Shown here: positions 44,033 to 51,285 of the stretch, piece after piece
Position numbering within the stretch: the stretch's first letter is position 1
Layout of the letters: every line of letters begins with the position of its first letter
DNA from: a virus
IMG/VR virus record: IMGVR_UViG_3300020579_000009
Span: 1-64,000 of that record
DNA: 64,000 nucleotides
Direction: 5' to 3' (one strand)
The notes under the pieces: model-generated
The model's input: the letters and a program-made list of their open reading frames with translations, nothing else
The model's database searches: none
What the model was told of the DNA's origin: nothing
Made by a program: the position numbers and the translations under genes

Positions 44033-44235
44033 TTTACAATTTCCGCAGATATCTGTGGTCGGGCTTGTGGCGTACCCCACTTTGCCGTGAGCCGTTGCAA
44101 GCCCACCACGCATATCTGGAAAGACTCACGGCAAATGTCCTCAAAATTGACCACGTACTTTGTGACCATCACGAGAGAGTCATTCGCCGCGCTGTGAAGC
44201 GATTTTGCTTGACATTCGATAGCGTTATACTGTAA
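44029..44235 (+). CDS. Hypothetical early protein (68 aa)
   Basis: ATG overlaps the previous stop. His/Arg-rich (HHAYLERLTANVLKIDHVLC; DHHERVIRRAVKRF). No family recognised. Confidence 0.45.
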   Translation: MIYNFRRYLWSGLWRTPLCREPLQAHHAYLERLTANVLKIDHVLCDHHERVIRRAVKRFCLTFDSVIL

Positions 44236-44236
44236 C
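44209..44236 (+). promoter_or_regulatory. Promoter for the replication gene
   Basis: TTGACA (44209-44214), 16-nt spacer, TGTAAC (44231-44236). It ends five bases before the first ATG (44241) and 11 before a second (44247), so transcription probably begins near or inside the start, giving a short or leaderless message. Confidence 0.4.
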
Positions 44237-44240
44237 TTCC

Positions 44241-44984
44241 ATGCTCATGGCGAACACAAAAGTAGGACTTGCGTACCGCAGCACTCGGCGGAATTGGGTA
44301 AAACTGTGGACGCATGAATGGTTGCGCGGCACTTCGCGGTTTGAGTTGAATCCAGCGCAGCGGAGCGCGTTTGTGGACTTACTGGCGATGGCCGGAGACT
44401 CAAAAGTACCGGGGAAGGTCTGCGCTGGAATTGATGTTGATGGGTCGATTCTCGGCTTTCCGCTGGATTACATTGCTGGCGTTCTGACGATGGATAAGCC
44501 GTATCTCAGGGACACGCTATTCCTTCTTGAAAAGCAGGGAAGAATTGAGACTTCACTGGACGCCAGAGGTAACTCGATTATCACTCTCACAAGCTGGGTG
44601 AAATATCAGTCGGAGTATCATCGCCAGAAAAGTTACAGGTCAAACTCCGATGAGGTGACAGGCAAAGTTACAAGTGAAACTCCTGCGAAGTTACCAGTAG
44701 AGGGAGAAGTAGAGGTAGATGGAGAAATAGAAGAAGAAACATCTTTTGGTGTGTTTTGGGATTTGTATCCTCGCAAAGTCGGAAAGGCAAAGGCAACTGT
44801 CCTGTGGAAGAAACTAAGCTCTAGACCGGAGCTTCAAAAGAACGCCTTGCATGGGCTGAAACTTTGGAAACAATCCGAGCAATGGAACCGCGACGACGGA
44901 AAGTACATCCCGTACTGTTCTACTTTTCTGGCGCGAGAGCAATGGGCCGATGAGCCGTGGACTGGAGCTTTTGAAGGGCGCTAG
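44241..44984 (+). CDS. Phage replisome-organiser-like replication initiator
   Basis: 247 aa; a second ATG at 44247 (MANTK) is plausible. The N-terminal winged-helix region has WVKLWTHEWLRGTSRFELNP, DYIAGVLTMDKPYLRDTLFL and LTSWVKYQSEYHRQ, the pattern of phage replisome organisers. An acidic linker (VEGEVEVDGEIEEE) leads to a C-terminal domain with FWDLYPRKVGKAKATVLWKK and the Trp-rich end. It would bind the origin and load host helicase. The last 102 bases recur at 1-102. Confidence 0.75.
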   Translation: MLMANTKVGLAYRSTRRNWVKLWTHEWLRGTSRFELNPAQRSAFVDLLAMAGDSKVPGKVCAGIDVDGSILGFPLDYIAGVLTMDKPYLRDTLFLLEKQGRIETSLDARGNSIITLTSWVKYQSEYHRQKSYRSNSDEVTGKVTSETPAKLPVEGEVEVDGEIEEETSFGVFWDLYPRKVGKAKATVLWKKLSSRPELQKNALHGLKLWKQSEQWNRDDGKYIPYCSTFLAREQWADEPWTGAFEGR

Positions 44985-45009
44985 GCGCTGCGGGAAGGTT
45001 GGCGCGGCG
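44883..45009. repeat. Right copy of the 127-bp exact direct repeat, unit A/B junction
   Basis: Identical to 1-127. To its left lies unit A; to its right unit B diverges at once by a 207-bp deletion relative to A (joining at the GCGGCG motif) and then continues as a related but different phage. Confidence 0.95.
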
Positions 45010-45041
45010 CGGGCCAGAAGTGAGGTGAGCGCAGATTTAGC

Positions 45042-45070
45042 TTGTAACGGGCCAAGCATGTAAGTACGAT
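45042..45070 (+). promoter_or_regulatory. Candidate promoter for lysis genes, unit B
   Basis: TTGTAA (45042-45047), 17-nt spacer, TACGAT (45065-45070), 22 nt ahead of the ATG at 45093. Each box matches the consensus at four of six positions. Confidence 0.4.
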
Positions 45071-45092
45071 TCGCGCAGCAAAGGAGAAAAGC

Positions 45093-45536
45093 ATGAGACC
45101 TAGAAGGGCATTTCCGACCATCGCTTTGCTGATTCCGCTGATGCTGCTGACGCAGGCTTACGCTTGCACGGGTGGCGTGGTTCACAAAGTCACCGTGGCG
45201 CAGCACGACTTCCGCATCGCGGTACAGGCGTTTCAGGACACGGAGATTGCGCTCTACAACCAGGGCGGAGTTATCTCACCGGACACGCACCGGGAGATTC
45301 AGGAATACATCGGCAAAGTGGCGCTGGCGGGCGTAGACCTAGACCAAGCCTTAGCCTCAAACGCTCCCACTTCGACGCTCAAGACCAAGCTCGACAGCAT
45401 CATGGCCTTACTTGACCAGCTCAATACGCAAGGGCTTCTGGGAGTGAAGAGCCAGAACGCCAAACTTGCGCTGACCTCTGCTCTGCTTGCCATAAAGGGC
45501 ATTGTCGCTGGCGCGGAAGCGTGGGTGACGCAATGA
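45093..45536 (+). CDS. Exported lysis-cassette protein, unit B
   Basis: 147 aa. Residues 1-17 equal those of the unit A lipoprotein (MRPRRAFPTIALLIPLM), but after that the sequence is unrelated: LLTQAYAC then a soluble helical body (DFRIAVQAFQDTEIALYNQG; SDTSTLKTKLDSIMALLD type). A cysteine follows A-Y-A, a weak lipobox, so lipidation is less certain than in A. Good RBS AAAGGAG. Overlaps the next gene by ATGA. Confidence 0.65.
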   Translation: MRPRRAFPTIALLIPLMLLTQAYACTGGVVHKVTVAQHDFRIAVQAFQDTEIALYNQGGVISPDTHREIQEYIGKVALAGVDLDQALASNAPTSTLKTKLDSIMALLDQLNTQGLLGVKSQNAKLALTSALLAIKGIVAGAEAWVTQ

Positions 45537-45742
45537 ATCCTTTGCTCATAGTCCAGATTCTCCAAGCCCTGCTCGCGGCTGAGCCTACGGTAGTCCAAGC
45601 AATTCATAACCTGCTCTCCGGCACGGGCACCGCCGATGATTTGGCCGTCCTCGGCGCGGACAAGATTGCTTGGCAAGCCATCGCAGACAAGGCAGCGGCG
45701 GAAGTGGCAAAGATACCGCCGACTACCACCAAGATTCCGTGA
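45533..45742 (+). CDS. Small hydrophobic protein of the lysis cassette, unit B
   Basis: 69 aa from ATG 45533 (ATGA overlap). Hydrophobic helix (PLLIVQILQALLAAEPTVV) and amphipathic end (ADKIAWQAIADKAAAEVAKI). Counterpart by position of 1127-1369 in A. Confidence 0.5.
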   Translation: MNPLLIVQILQALLAAEPTVVQAIHNLLSGTGTADDLAVLGADKIAWQAIADKAAAEVAKIPPTTTKIP

Positions 45743-45935
45743 GTTTCGCGCTAAGGGGCTTGGCGCGATAGGACGGCTCCCCACCTTCCCCAAGAGGCTA
45801 ACTAGGGCCGTCCGACTTTTGCGCTCGACACGATGGGCGCTGGAAAGGTGAGCGTTACCACGACATGCCCAAGGGAGCGGAACGTTTCAATGGCTTTGAA
45901 CCCGCCGCTCCCTGGGCCTCCTAAAAGGAAAACTT
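45743..45935 (+). other. Gene-free stretch with two GC hairpins
   Basis: Hairpin TCGCGC/GCGCGA at 45746-45768, inverted GGACGGC (45771-45777) / GCCGTCC (45807-45813) followed by TTTT, and GGGAGCGG (45873-45880) / CCGCTCCC (45905-45912). The last ends 23 bases before the next ATG and might fold over the leader. A possible 106-residue frame from 45833 is rejected as it has no ribosome site and overlaps the next gene. Confidence 0.4.
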
Positions 45936-46190
45936 ATGAAACGCAGAGCGGAAGAAGCGGAAGTCATAGTACGGCTGGACTATCTGGACAAGCAGGCGCA
46001 TATCTGCGTAGGCTCTTGGCCGCGCATGGCAGCCAAAATGAAGAAGATGTACGGAGAGAGCATGGACAAGGGCGTTCGCAACCAGTCCCAGCGATGGCTG
46101 ATTCCGCTCCGGTGTATCAGTTTCCGTTCCTTGAAGCCCACCACAAGGCCTAACGTCGTTCAACCACGCCGTTCAGCAACGCATTCCTGA
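45936..46190 (+). CDS. Hypothetical protein of lysis region (84 aa)
   Basis: AAAAGGAAAA leads to ATG 45936. EAEVIVRLDYLDKQAHICVG, KMKKMYGESMDKGVR, WLIPLRCISFRSLKP: a compact alpha/beta domain of a kind I recall from phage genomes, with no set role. Confidence 0.55.
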   Translation: MKRRAEEAEVIVRLDYLDKQAHICVGSWPRMAAKMKKMYGESMDKGVRNQSQRWLIPLRCISFRSLKPTTRPNVVQPRRSATHS

Positions 46191-46199
46191 GATTATCTC

Positions 46200-46679
46200 G
46201 TGGAACTGGTACTCCAACGCCTGACGCTGACGCCAAACTCCACCGAAGGGGAACTTCGGGGCGGGGGCAAGGTTTGGGACACGCTGGAGCTGCCTGTGAA
46301 AGACGGTCTACCCGGTTCCGCCATTCCACCGGGGAAGTTTTTAGTGGTGCTTAGTCAGTCGCCTAAATTTAGCCGCAGTACGGATTCTTGGGTGATGCAA
46401 TACGCGATGGAGATTCCGCATGTGCTTGGGATTCCGAGCAGGTCAAATATCCTCATCCATTGGGGCAATTCCGCCGTAGACACGGAGGGCTGCGTCCTCG
46501 TGGGCGACACGGCGGCACAGGACTACATTGGGCAGAGCCGGAAAGCCTTTTCTGAACTTTGGGCGCTTCTCAAGGCAGCAAAAGACGCAGGCGAAGCTAT
46601 CAGCCTGACCGTGCAAGGCGGGATACCGCAAACGCCTAATACCTCTGGCGACGTAGCCGATGCTCTGGCGAGCGACTGA
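46200..46679 (+). CDS. DUF5675-like lytic protein
   Basis: 159 aa from GTG 46200. Matches the DUF5675 pattern: LQRLTLTPNSTEGEL, DTLELPVKDGLPGSAIPPGK, VLGIPSRSNILIHWGNSAVD, TEGCVLVGDTAAQDYIGQSR. The H-W-G-N...D-T-E-G-C block resembles peptidase or transpeptidase active sites. It occupies the endolysin slot of unit A and probably acts on the cell wall or in lysis; the exact reaction is not established. Confidence 0.75.
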   Translation: MELVLQRLTLTPNSTEGELRGGGKVWDTLELPVKDGLPGSAIPPGKFLVVLSQSPKFSRSTDSWVMQYAMEIPHVLGIPSRSNILIHWGNSAVDTEGCVLVGDTAAQDYIGQSRKAFSELWALLKAAKDAGEAISLTVQGGIPQTPNTSGDVADALASD

Positions 46680-46765
46680 TGCCAGTGGAATGGGTATTCG
46701 CGGGGCTAGGCGTGGCTATGCTGCTTCTGCTGGCCTACCTGCTCGACCGCGCGAGAAGGCGCTAG
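46679..46765 (+). CDS. Single-helix membrane peptide (28 aa)
   Basis: TGATG overlap with the lytic gene. MPVEWVFAGLGVAMLLLLAY then LLDRARRR: one membrane helix with a basic inside end. A holin or antiholin-like peptide by position. Overlaps the convergent HNH gene by 50 nt. Confidence 0.55.
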   Translation: MPVEWVFAGLGVAMLLLLAYLLDRARRR

Positions 46766-47093
46766 GCTGTGGACGGTACATCGTCCCCTTCTGCCCAGCG
46801 TCTCTAAGATTGTCCGCTTGAGTTCCAAGGAAAAGATGATTCGGATTCACGCATTGCCGAATATCGCAATGATGAAGAACCTGTTGGCCTGTCGGGATAT
46901 CTCCACGATGAATCATCCAAGAGAATTTGTGAGCATAGATATTCCCCTTGCCCACAATTAGATGACCGTATCCTTTGGCACTTTTAGAGCCAATCCAAAA
47001 CCAACAGGAATCCGTCTTGTAGACCTTCTGCCAGAAACGCTCTTCCGCAGTGCCGCGAAAACCTGTTTTCGGGCCGGGTTTCATGCAACGCAT
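46716..47093 (-). CDS. HNH homing-endonuclease-like protein
   Basis: 125 aa (a second ATG at 47084 is possible). HNH_3 type: DSCWFWIGSKSAKGYGHL, YAHKFSWMIHRGDIPTGQQV, LHHCDIRQCVNPNHLFLGTQ, ADNLRDAGQKG. Such genes are selfish elements that spread between phage genomes. Absent from unit A at this point, where the M15 endolysin converges directly on the late operon. Confidence 0.85.
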   Translation of the reverse strand: MRCMKPGPKTGFRGTAEERFWQKVYKTDSCWFWIGSKSAKGYGHLIVGKGNIYAHKFSWMIHRGDIPTGQQVLHHCDIRQCVNPNHLFLGTQADNLRDAGQKGTMYRPQPSAFSRGRAGRPAEAA

Positions 47094-47116
47094 TTTAGCA
47101 CAGTTCTCGCTGCTTT

Positions 47117-47635
47117 TTACGCAGGCGGAGCTGTGACTTGGCTGAGCGAGAAGTCCGTGACCTGAACAGGCGCGGCAGCCAGAATCGGCACATTGAACAC
47201 ATGGCTGATAGCCGTTCCAGCCCCATTCACGCCGGAGATGGTCAGGTTATAGGAAGCTCCGGTGTCGGTAGCTGCCACGGACGCCGTGAACTGGAGCGTC
47301 TTGGGGTCTACCGGGCCGAGCGTTACGAGCGTGTCATCCACGGTAACGACCGGGCCAGAGGTAAGTGGTACAAAGTTCGTTGCCGGGACAAGCCCGATAA
47401 CGAAGGTGCTAGTGGTTCCTTGCTGAGTTCCCTGAATAGCCATGTTTCCTCCTGAGATTTGAAACAACTGAAAATCCGTTACTTCATCTTGCGGCGGAAT
47501 CAGTACTGCTAAAAGCTGGTCAATCTTGGCGCTCTGGTCGGCAACAGCGGCCTCGATGGAGTTCAGGCGGTCATTGGCCTCATTCAGCGCCTGCTCGATC
47601 TCCCGGAGTTCCCGGTACTCCCGCCATTCGGTCAT
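47117..47635 (-). CDS. Putative virion surface protein, coiled coil plus beta domain, unit B
   Basis: 172 aa. Residues 1-60 are a coiled coil (EIEQALNEANDRLNSIEAAV); the rest is the beta domain with PLTSGPVVTVDDTLVTLG and TASVAATDTGASYNLTISG, about 97 percent identical to unit A 2301-2768 but with a longer tail (SQVTAPPA). Last structural gene before the HNH element. Confidence 0.6.
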   Translation of the reverse strand: MTEWREYRELREIEQALNEANDRLNSIEAAVADQSAKIDQLLAVLIPPQDEVTDFQLFQISGGNMAIQGTQQGTTSTFVIGLVPATNFVPLTSGPVVTVDDTLVTLGPVDPKTLQFTASVAATDTGASYNLTISGVNGAGTAISHVFNVPILAAAPVQVTDFSLSQVTAPPA

Positions 47636-47796
47636 CGGACTATCGAAAGAGCGTGTCCGCCTGCCACTTCAAGCAGGAAGCACAGAAGTCCGGCGAAGTA
47701 GCTGATACGCCCGATTTCCTGCAACTTGGGATTGGCGCTGAGCGCATACATGAGAACGCCGACGAGCGCGACCAATAAGCTGAGATAGATAATCAT
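47632..47796 (-). CDS. Two-helix small membrane protein, unit B
   Basis: 54 aa, MIIYLSLLVALVGVLMYALS (same as A) then RISYFAGLLCFLLEVAGGHA. ATGA overlap with the gene downstream. Holin candidate; see the unit A copy at 2765-2929. Confidence 0.65.
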   Translation of the reverse strand: MIIYLSLLVALVGVLMYALSANPKLQEIGRISYFAGLLCFLLEVAGGHALSIVR

Positions 47797-47808
47797 GGAT
47801 TCATCCTC

Positions 47809-48132
47809 CTATGGTTTGGGCGGTGGTGCTGCTTCTTTCTGAACAGAAGCCTGCGCATCGGCAATGGCCGCACTCGCTTGCTTTGTGGCCGTGGCAGCAG
47901 TTTGCATGGAATCGGCAATCGGTGTGGTCTTTCCGCTGTTGGCCCATTGCTGCCAGAAACGCGCTTCACTGACTACCACTACCAGCCCGGTAGCGACGAG
48001 TACATGCCGGAACCAAGGCCAGCTAAACAGTGCCTGTGGGATGTCCACAAGATTGGCAAGAATGACGCCCGTAGCGGCGCTAACCGCCGATTTGATGGAG
48101 CCAATTACGAGGTCGCTCTGCTTGACATTCAT
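47809..48132 (-). CDS. Membrane protein of late block (107 aa)
   Basis: ATG 48132 overlaps the zinc-knuckle stop. Helices VIGSIKSAVSAATGVILANL and FRHVLVATGLVVVVSEARFW, then an Ala/Gln-rich soluble tail (ASAAIADAQASVQKEA). Position matches 2974-3261 in A. Possible holin or membrane tether. Confidence 0.5.
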   Translation of the reverse strand: MNVKQSDLVIGSIKSAVSAATGVILANLVDIPQALFSWPWFRHVLVATGLVVVVSEARFWQQWANSGKTTPIADSMQTAATATKQASAAIADAQASVQKEAAPPPKP

Positions 48133-48275
48133 TGCTTTCCTCGTTTCTCCCACTTCGGATATTTCTTCATTTGCTCTTTTATCTCAGCCACGCATCCCGC
48201 GCAAGGAGAAAGAACGCCTTCCTTCATGACTTCCTGCCCCTTGGGGATGTCCTTGCCGCACTTCGGGCATTTCAT
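48129..48275 (-). CDS. Small zinc-knuckle protein, unit B
   Basis: 48 aa. KCPKCGKDIPKGQ and CAGCVAEIKEQMKKYPKW mirror the unit A gene at 3258-3422. Its start lies inside the last 92 nt of the membrane gene upstream. Confidence 0.55.
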   Translation of the reverse strand: MKCPKCGKDIPKGQEVMKEGVLSPCAGCVAEIKEQMKKYPKWEKRGKQ

Positions 48276-48819
48276 GCGCCAGTCCTCCTACGATGAGAAA
48301 CGCCACGATTCCGAGCATCGGCGGTACGCTCCAGTTGTACGGCAGCCAGGATTCCAGATGCAGGATAAAGCCCATCCGGAAGAATGCTTGGGACAGCCAG
48401 AGCAGAGCCAGCACCAGCGACACCGCGCCATTCCTGACGTAAGGCGCTCGCCCGCCGATGCACAAGGCCCCCCAGAGCAGAATTCCGGCTTCTACAAGTT
48501 GCACCCACTCGTAGACCTTTGCAGGATGTCCCAGCGAGACGTAGGCCATGCGTGCAACCGTCATAGCAAGAACCGAGGCAAACCCAGCCGACCTGTAACT
48601 CAGTCCCTCACTGGCAATCCACACCACGCAGGTTAGAATAAAACCTGTCATTACGGCATAAGCGGTTAGATATTCCAGCGACGTATCGCCGGAGAGCCGC
48701 TCGACGCCCCAGATAACCGGGACGTAGGCTGCCTGAACGCAGAAGTAAGCGAAGAGGCTCGCCTGGTGCCGCGTGCGCCGGCCAGCAAAGAGAACAGCAG
48801 CAAGAACCAGTACCGCCAT
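48184..48819 (-). CDS. Multi-pass membrane protein
   Basis: 211 aa with about six hydrophobic helices (LVLAAVLFAG, FAYFCVQAAYVPVIWG, YAVMTGFILTCVVWIA, GFASVLAMTVARMAY, VEAGILLWGALCIGG, MLGIVAFLIVGGLA). No family recognised; a transporter-like or exclusion protein is possible. No counterpart in unit A. Its ATG shares a base with the previous stop (TAATG). Confidence 0.6.
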   Translation of the reverse strand: MAVLVLAAVLFAGRRTRHQASLFAYFCVQAAYVPVIWGVERLSGDTSLEYLTAYAVMTGFILTCVVWIASEGLSYRSAGFASVLAMTVARMAYVSLGHPAKVYEWVQLVEAGILLWGALCIGGRAPYVRNGAVSLVLALLWLSQAFFRMGFILHLESWLPYNWSVPPMLGIVAFLIVGGLAHEMPEVRQGHPQGAGSHEGRRSFSLRGMRG

Positions 48820-48977
48820 TAGCTCTCAACTTGGCCTGTAGCCTGCTTAATCTTCACAGTGACCGCGCCTTCTGGTTTCATCACCGTCACTGTGATTACT
48901 CCGCCTGTGACTGCCAGTTTCACGTTCTCATAGAGCACTACAACCCCACCGGGGTGCGGCCCTCCTCCGGTTCCCAT
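48819..48977 (-). CDS. Small beta protein (52 aa)
   Basis: ATG 48977, stop shared with the next ATG. Gly-rich start (MGTGGGPHPGGVVVLYENVK) and a strand-rich part (TGGVITVTVMKPEGAVTVKI). Unrecognised. Confidence 0.45.
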   Translation of the reverse strand: MGTGGGPHPGGVVVLYENVKLAVTGGVITVTVMKPEGAVTVKIKQATGQVES

Positions 48978-48979
48978 AA

Positions 48980-49201
48980 TCAGTCCTCCTGACGTTTCCA
49001 GTGTTTGCCGTTCAAAATGCCCTGGATGTACTTGATTTGCCCCCGCAGCACCACTACATCCCTGCGAAGCTCTTCGATGTCGTCACGCGGTTCCTGCTCC
49101 TGAAGTTTCCATCTGAATAGATACCGCGCTAGGGCAAAGTTGCAAACCAATGAGAATGCTGTGCCTGCGAAAATCAAACCAATCTGTTGCCAGAAGGTCA
49201 T
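48980..49201 (-). CDS. Small membrane protein with coiled coil (73 aa)
   Basis: N-terminal helix QQIGLIFAGTAFSLVCNFAL (5-24) and a charged helix (EELRRDVVVLRGQIKYIQGI). Tail-in membrane coiled coil like i-spanins in shape; only eight bases separate it from the larger coiled-coil gene. Confidence 0.5.
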   Translation of the reverse strand: MTFWQQIGLIFAGTAFSLVCNFALARYLFRWKLQEQEPRDDIEELRRDVVVLRGQIKYIQGILNGKHWKRQED

Positions 49202-49207
49202 GGTTCC

Positions 49208-49711
49208 TCATTTCCCTGTCAACAAACGGCTTACCAAGTTTGCCACAAAGATTCCTATCACGACGATGATTCCGATGACCCACTGATTCTGCTGTCGCCC
49301 CTCCACCCGCTGCCCGCTTGCTCCCACGCCCTGATACTGGTTCTGCTCCAAGGCGGCAATGCGTTTGTCCTGGGCCTGTGCTTGTGCGCCCTGCTTTTCG
49401 AGCGCCAGCGCGACGTTGTTGGTATTGGCAACCAGTAAGGCATCGATGCGCCCTGCCTCTGCTCTCTTCGCCTCTCCATCGGCTATCCGGCGTTCAGCAA
49501 AGAGCTTTTCCGTGAAGCGTTCCGCCTGTTCCCTCAAATCATCTTGCCGCTTCTGGGCAGCTACGGCCATTTCGTTATGGTGCCGCCTCTCCATCTCCAC
49601 CAGTTCCTTGACGTTGGCGGTAGGGTCGATAAGCGGAATCTGTGGAGTCTTCTCTTTCAGGGCATCCAGCCGCAGCAGAATCTCCCGATATTCGCTGAGC
49701 TGCTCCGTCAT
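49208..49711 (-). CDS. Coiled-coil protein with C-terminal membrane anchor, unit B
   Basis: 167 aa; long charged helix (ERRHHNEMAVAAQKRQDDLR; RIADGEAKRAEAGRIDALLV), then QWVIGIIVVIGIFVANLVSR as a membrane helix near the end. Same layout as A 3419-3868. Overlaps the LuxR-like gene by four bases. Confidence 0.55.
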   Translation of the reverse strand: MTEQLSEYREILLRLDALKEKTPQIPLIDPTANVKELVEMERRHHNEMAVAAQKRQDDLREQAERFTEKLFAERRIADGEAKRAEAGRIDALLVANTNNVALALEKQGAQAQAQDKRIAALEQNQYQGVGASGQRVEGRQQNQWVIGIIVVIGIFVANLVSRLLTGK

Positions 49712-49944
49712 TCAAGAATCCCCATTCGGAATCCATTGGCTACCGCTTCCGCTGCGTTGCTGGCTCCGAGTTTCCAGCACAGGCGATGCACCAAATCCCT
49801 CACCGAAGCAATGCTGACATGCAGGAGCGAGGCAATTTCCTTGCGCGTCATGCCCTTGCTCAGCAGGTTCAGCACTTCTCCCTCGCGTTCAGTGACCCTG
49901 ACCTTGACGGAAACTTCCGCCGTAAGATTCACTGGCAGCGCCAT
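49708..49944 (-). CDS. LuxR/GerE-type HTH protein
   Basis: 78 aa from ATG 49944 (start inside the last 16 nt of the gene upstream). VTEREGEVLNLLSKGMTRKE, IASLLHVSIASVRDLVHRLC and WKLGASNAAEAVA are the four-helix GerE domain with no receiver or sensor. It would bind DNA as a dimer; in a late operon it could modulate late transcription or host genes. No counterpart in unit A is seen. Confidence 0.8.
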   Translation of the reverse strand: MALPVNLTAEVSVKVRVTEREGEVLNLLSKGMTRKEIASLLHVSIASVRDLVHRLCWKLGASNAAEAVANGFRMGILE

Positions 49945-50192
49945 GCGATGCGTTCTCCGGGCTTCCCCTGAAGCTCCACCCACTCTCTGCTTACAGAGCG
50001 AATCTGAATAGGCTTGTCCGCTGAACAGGCAGGAAACTTCTTGAAGAATTTGTGAAAGCCCACAACCACCGTACCGCCTTGCGGGATATGCACGACCCCG
50101 CTCTCAACGTGCAAAAAGGGCCAGGAGAGCAGAGCGATAAGAGACCATGTAGCGGTTCCATTTCGTCCGGTGTTCCTGTTTCCATAGCGCAT
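49929..50192 (-). CDS. Hypothetical exported or membrane-linked protein (87 aa)
   Basis: Starts within the zinc-knuckle gene, overlapping by about 90 nt, so the true start may be later. A hydrophobic stretch (TWSLIALLSWPFLHV) then beta segments (VHIPQGGTVVVGFHKFFKKF). Unrecognised. Confidence 0.4.
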   Translation of the reverse strand: MRYGNRNTGRNGTATWSLIALLSWPFLHVESGVVHIPQGGTVVVGFHKFFKKFPACSADKPIQIRSVSREWVELQGKPGERIAWRCQ

Positions 50193-50403
50193 CTTTACAT
50201 CTCCGGCTGCAAAACTTTACAGGGCCACCATAACGGCGCATGAAGGGCTTCGCACAGTTGTTGCAGTACCCAATGCTGAACTTCCGGCACCGGCACTTGC
50301 GCCTTCGGCACCTGCTACACTGCCCCGCATCAATTGAGCACGCCTTGATTGGTTCCTGATGCGGTGACACAAATAGGCACGCTCCCCGGTATGGGATTCC
50401 CAT
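50104..50403 (-). CDS. Zinc-knuckle protein, unit B
   Basis: 99 aa with two knuckles (CSRCRRRKCRCRK, then YCNNCAKPFMRRYGGPVKFCSRRCKD). The last part matches the C-terminal knuckle of unit A 1433-1789. The start is uncertain: the ATG at 50403 lies inside the exported gene's end and a GTG occurs a few codons on. Confidence 0.5.
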   Translation of the reverse strand: MGIPYRGACLFVSPHQEPIKACSIDAGQCSRCRRRKCRCRKFSIGYCNNCAKPFMRRYGGPVKFCSRRCKDALWKQEHRTKWNRYMVSYRSALLALFAR

Positions 50404-51247
50404 TGATGGGGTCTATCGGCAACGCGCAACTCAGCATGAGCACGAAGCCAGAGATGCCGTGAAGATTAGCAAGGAACGACCCCGGAAACGGCATGATGCT
50501 GCCCTGATTGATGAGCTTTGCTAAGCCGTCATAGTTGTAGACGTTCAGCGAAACGATGTCGGAAAGAGCGAGAGCCACGGTTCCTGAGATGTTTCCGCTG
50601 GCATCCGGCGTGACGTTGGCGACTTGCTGCGATGCTCCGCTGGATAACTGGTAGATGCCTATGGTTCCTGTAGCTGGAGCGCCGTTAATCAACACCTGCC
50701 CGGAGAAGCTGAAGTTGACGGTTTGCGGTGGAGTGGTGGGCTTGGCGGTCAGCGTGACGTTATCGAAGTCCAGTTGCGACGGCCCGGTAGACGTGATAAG
50801 CACTCCCAGATTCCCCGTGGGTTGCGAGGCTCCTACGGGACAAGGAAGCGTCACCGTAATCCATGCTCCCAAGGGAATCGTGGAACTATCGCCGCTCGTA
50901 GCGCAGAATGAAGCCCCGGCATCGGTCAGGGCAATCTCATAGGCGCTGGAATGGCCGTCATTTCTGTGGCCGATGGAGAGAGTCAGCGTGTAGGTCGTGT
51001 TGATGCGCGGAGCCACGCCGAAATCCTGCGAGCAGGTTCCCCCGTTCATCCAAGCTATGGAGGCTCCATCCGGCAAAGTAGCGAAGTAGCCTACGGGCTT
51101 CCATGTGGCGCAGTTCCCTTTCCATCCGGTAGGAGCCGTTCCGTTCCAGGTGCCAGCGGCAATGGTGTTGCTTTCAAAGCTGCCGTTGGTCACGCTCTGC
51201 GCTGCCGCCAGCCCCGGCAAGAGAAGCAAGAGAAGGATTAGTCTCAC
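50330..51247 (-). CDS. Exported carbohydrate-binding-like protein
   Basis: 305 aa from GTG 51247, which follows GGTGGA and gives signal MRLILLLLLLPGLAAAQS; the TTG 42 bases earlier would bury the signal. Mature part begins VTNGSFESNTIAAGTWNGT, a DUF642-like or CBM-like start (N-G-x-F-E), with a beta sandwich to about residue 180 (STIPLGAWITVTLPCP), then a second beta domain (SFSGQVLINGAPATGTIGIY). Several cysteine pairs fit an oxidising compartment. Confidence 0.7.
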   Translation of the reverse strand: MRLILLLLLLPGLAAAQSVTNGSFESNTIAAGTWNGTAPTGWKGNCATWKPVGYFATLPDGASIAWMNGGTCSQDFGVAPRINTTYTLTLSIGHRNDGHSSAYEIALTDAGASFCATSGDSSTIPLGAWITVTLPCPVGASQPTGNLGVLITSTGPSQLDFDNVTLTAKPTTPPQTVNFSFSGQVLINGAPATGTIGIYQLSSGASQQVANVTPDASGNISGTVALALSDIVSLNVYNYDGLAKLINQGSIMPFPGSFLANLHGISGFVLMLSCALPIDPINGNPIPGSVPICVTASGTNQGVLN

Positions 51248-51285
51248 GATTCCACCGTCACATTGAACACCGTAGATTCGAGATA

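Noticed and set aside
45833-46153. 106-residue frame overlapping the 84-aa protein
   Set aside because: Lies over a hairpin, has no ribosome site and overlaps the better supported gene at 45936-46190.
47878-48636. 252-residue plus-strand open frame in unit B
   Set aside because: Antisense to membrane and zinc-knuckle genes that have homologues or position-matched partners in unit A; sequence has no domain character.
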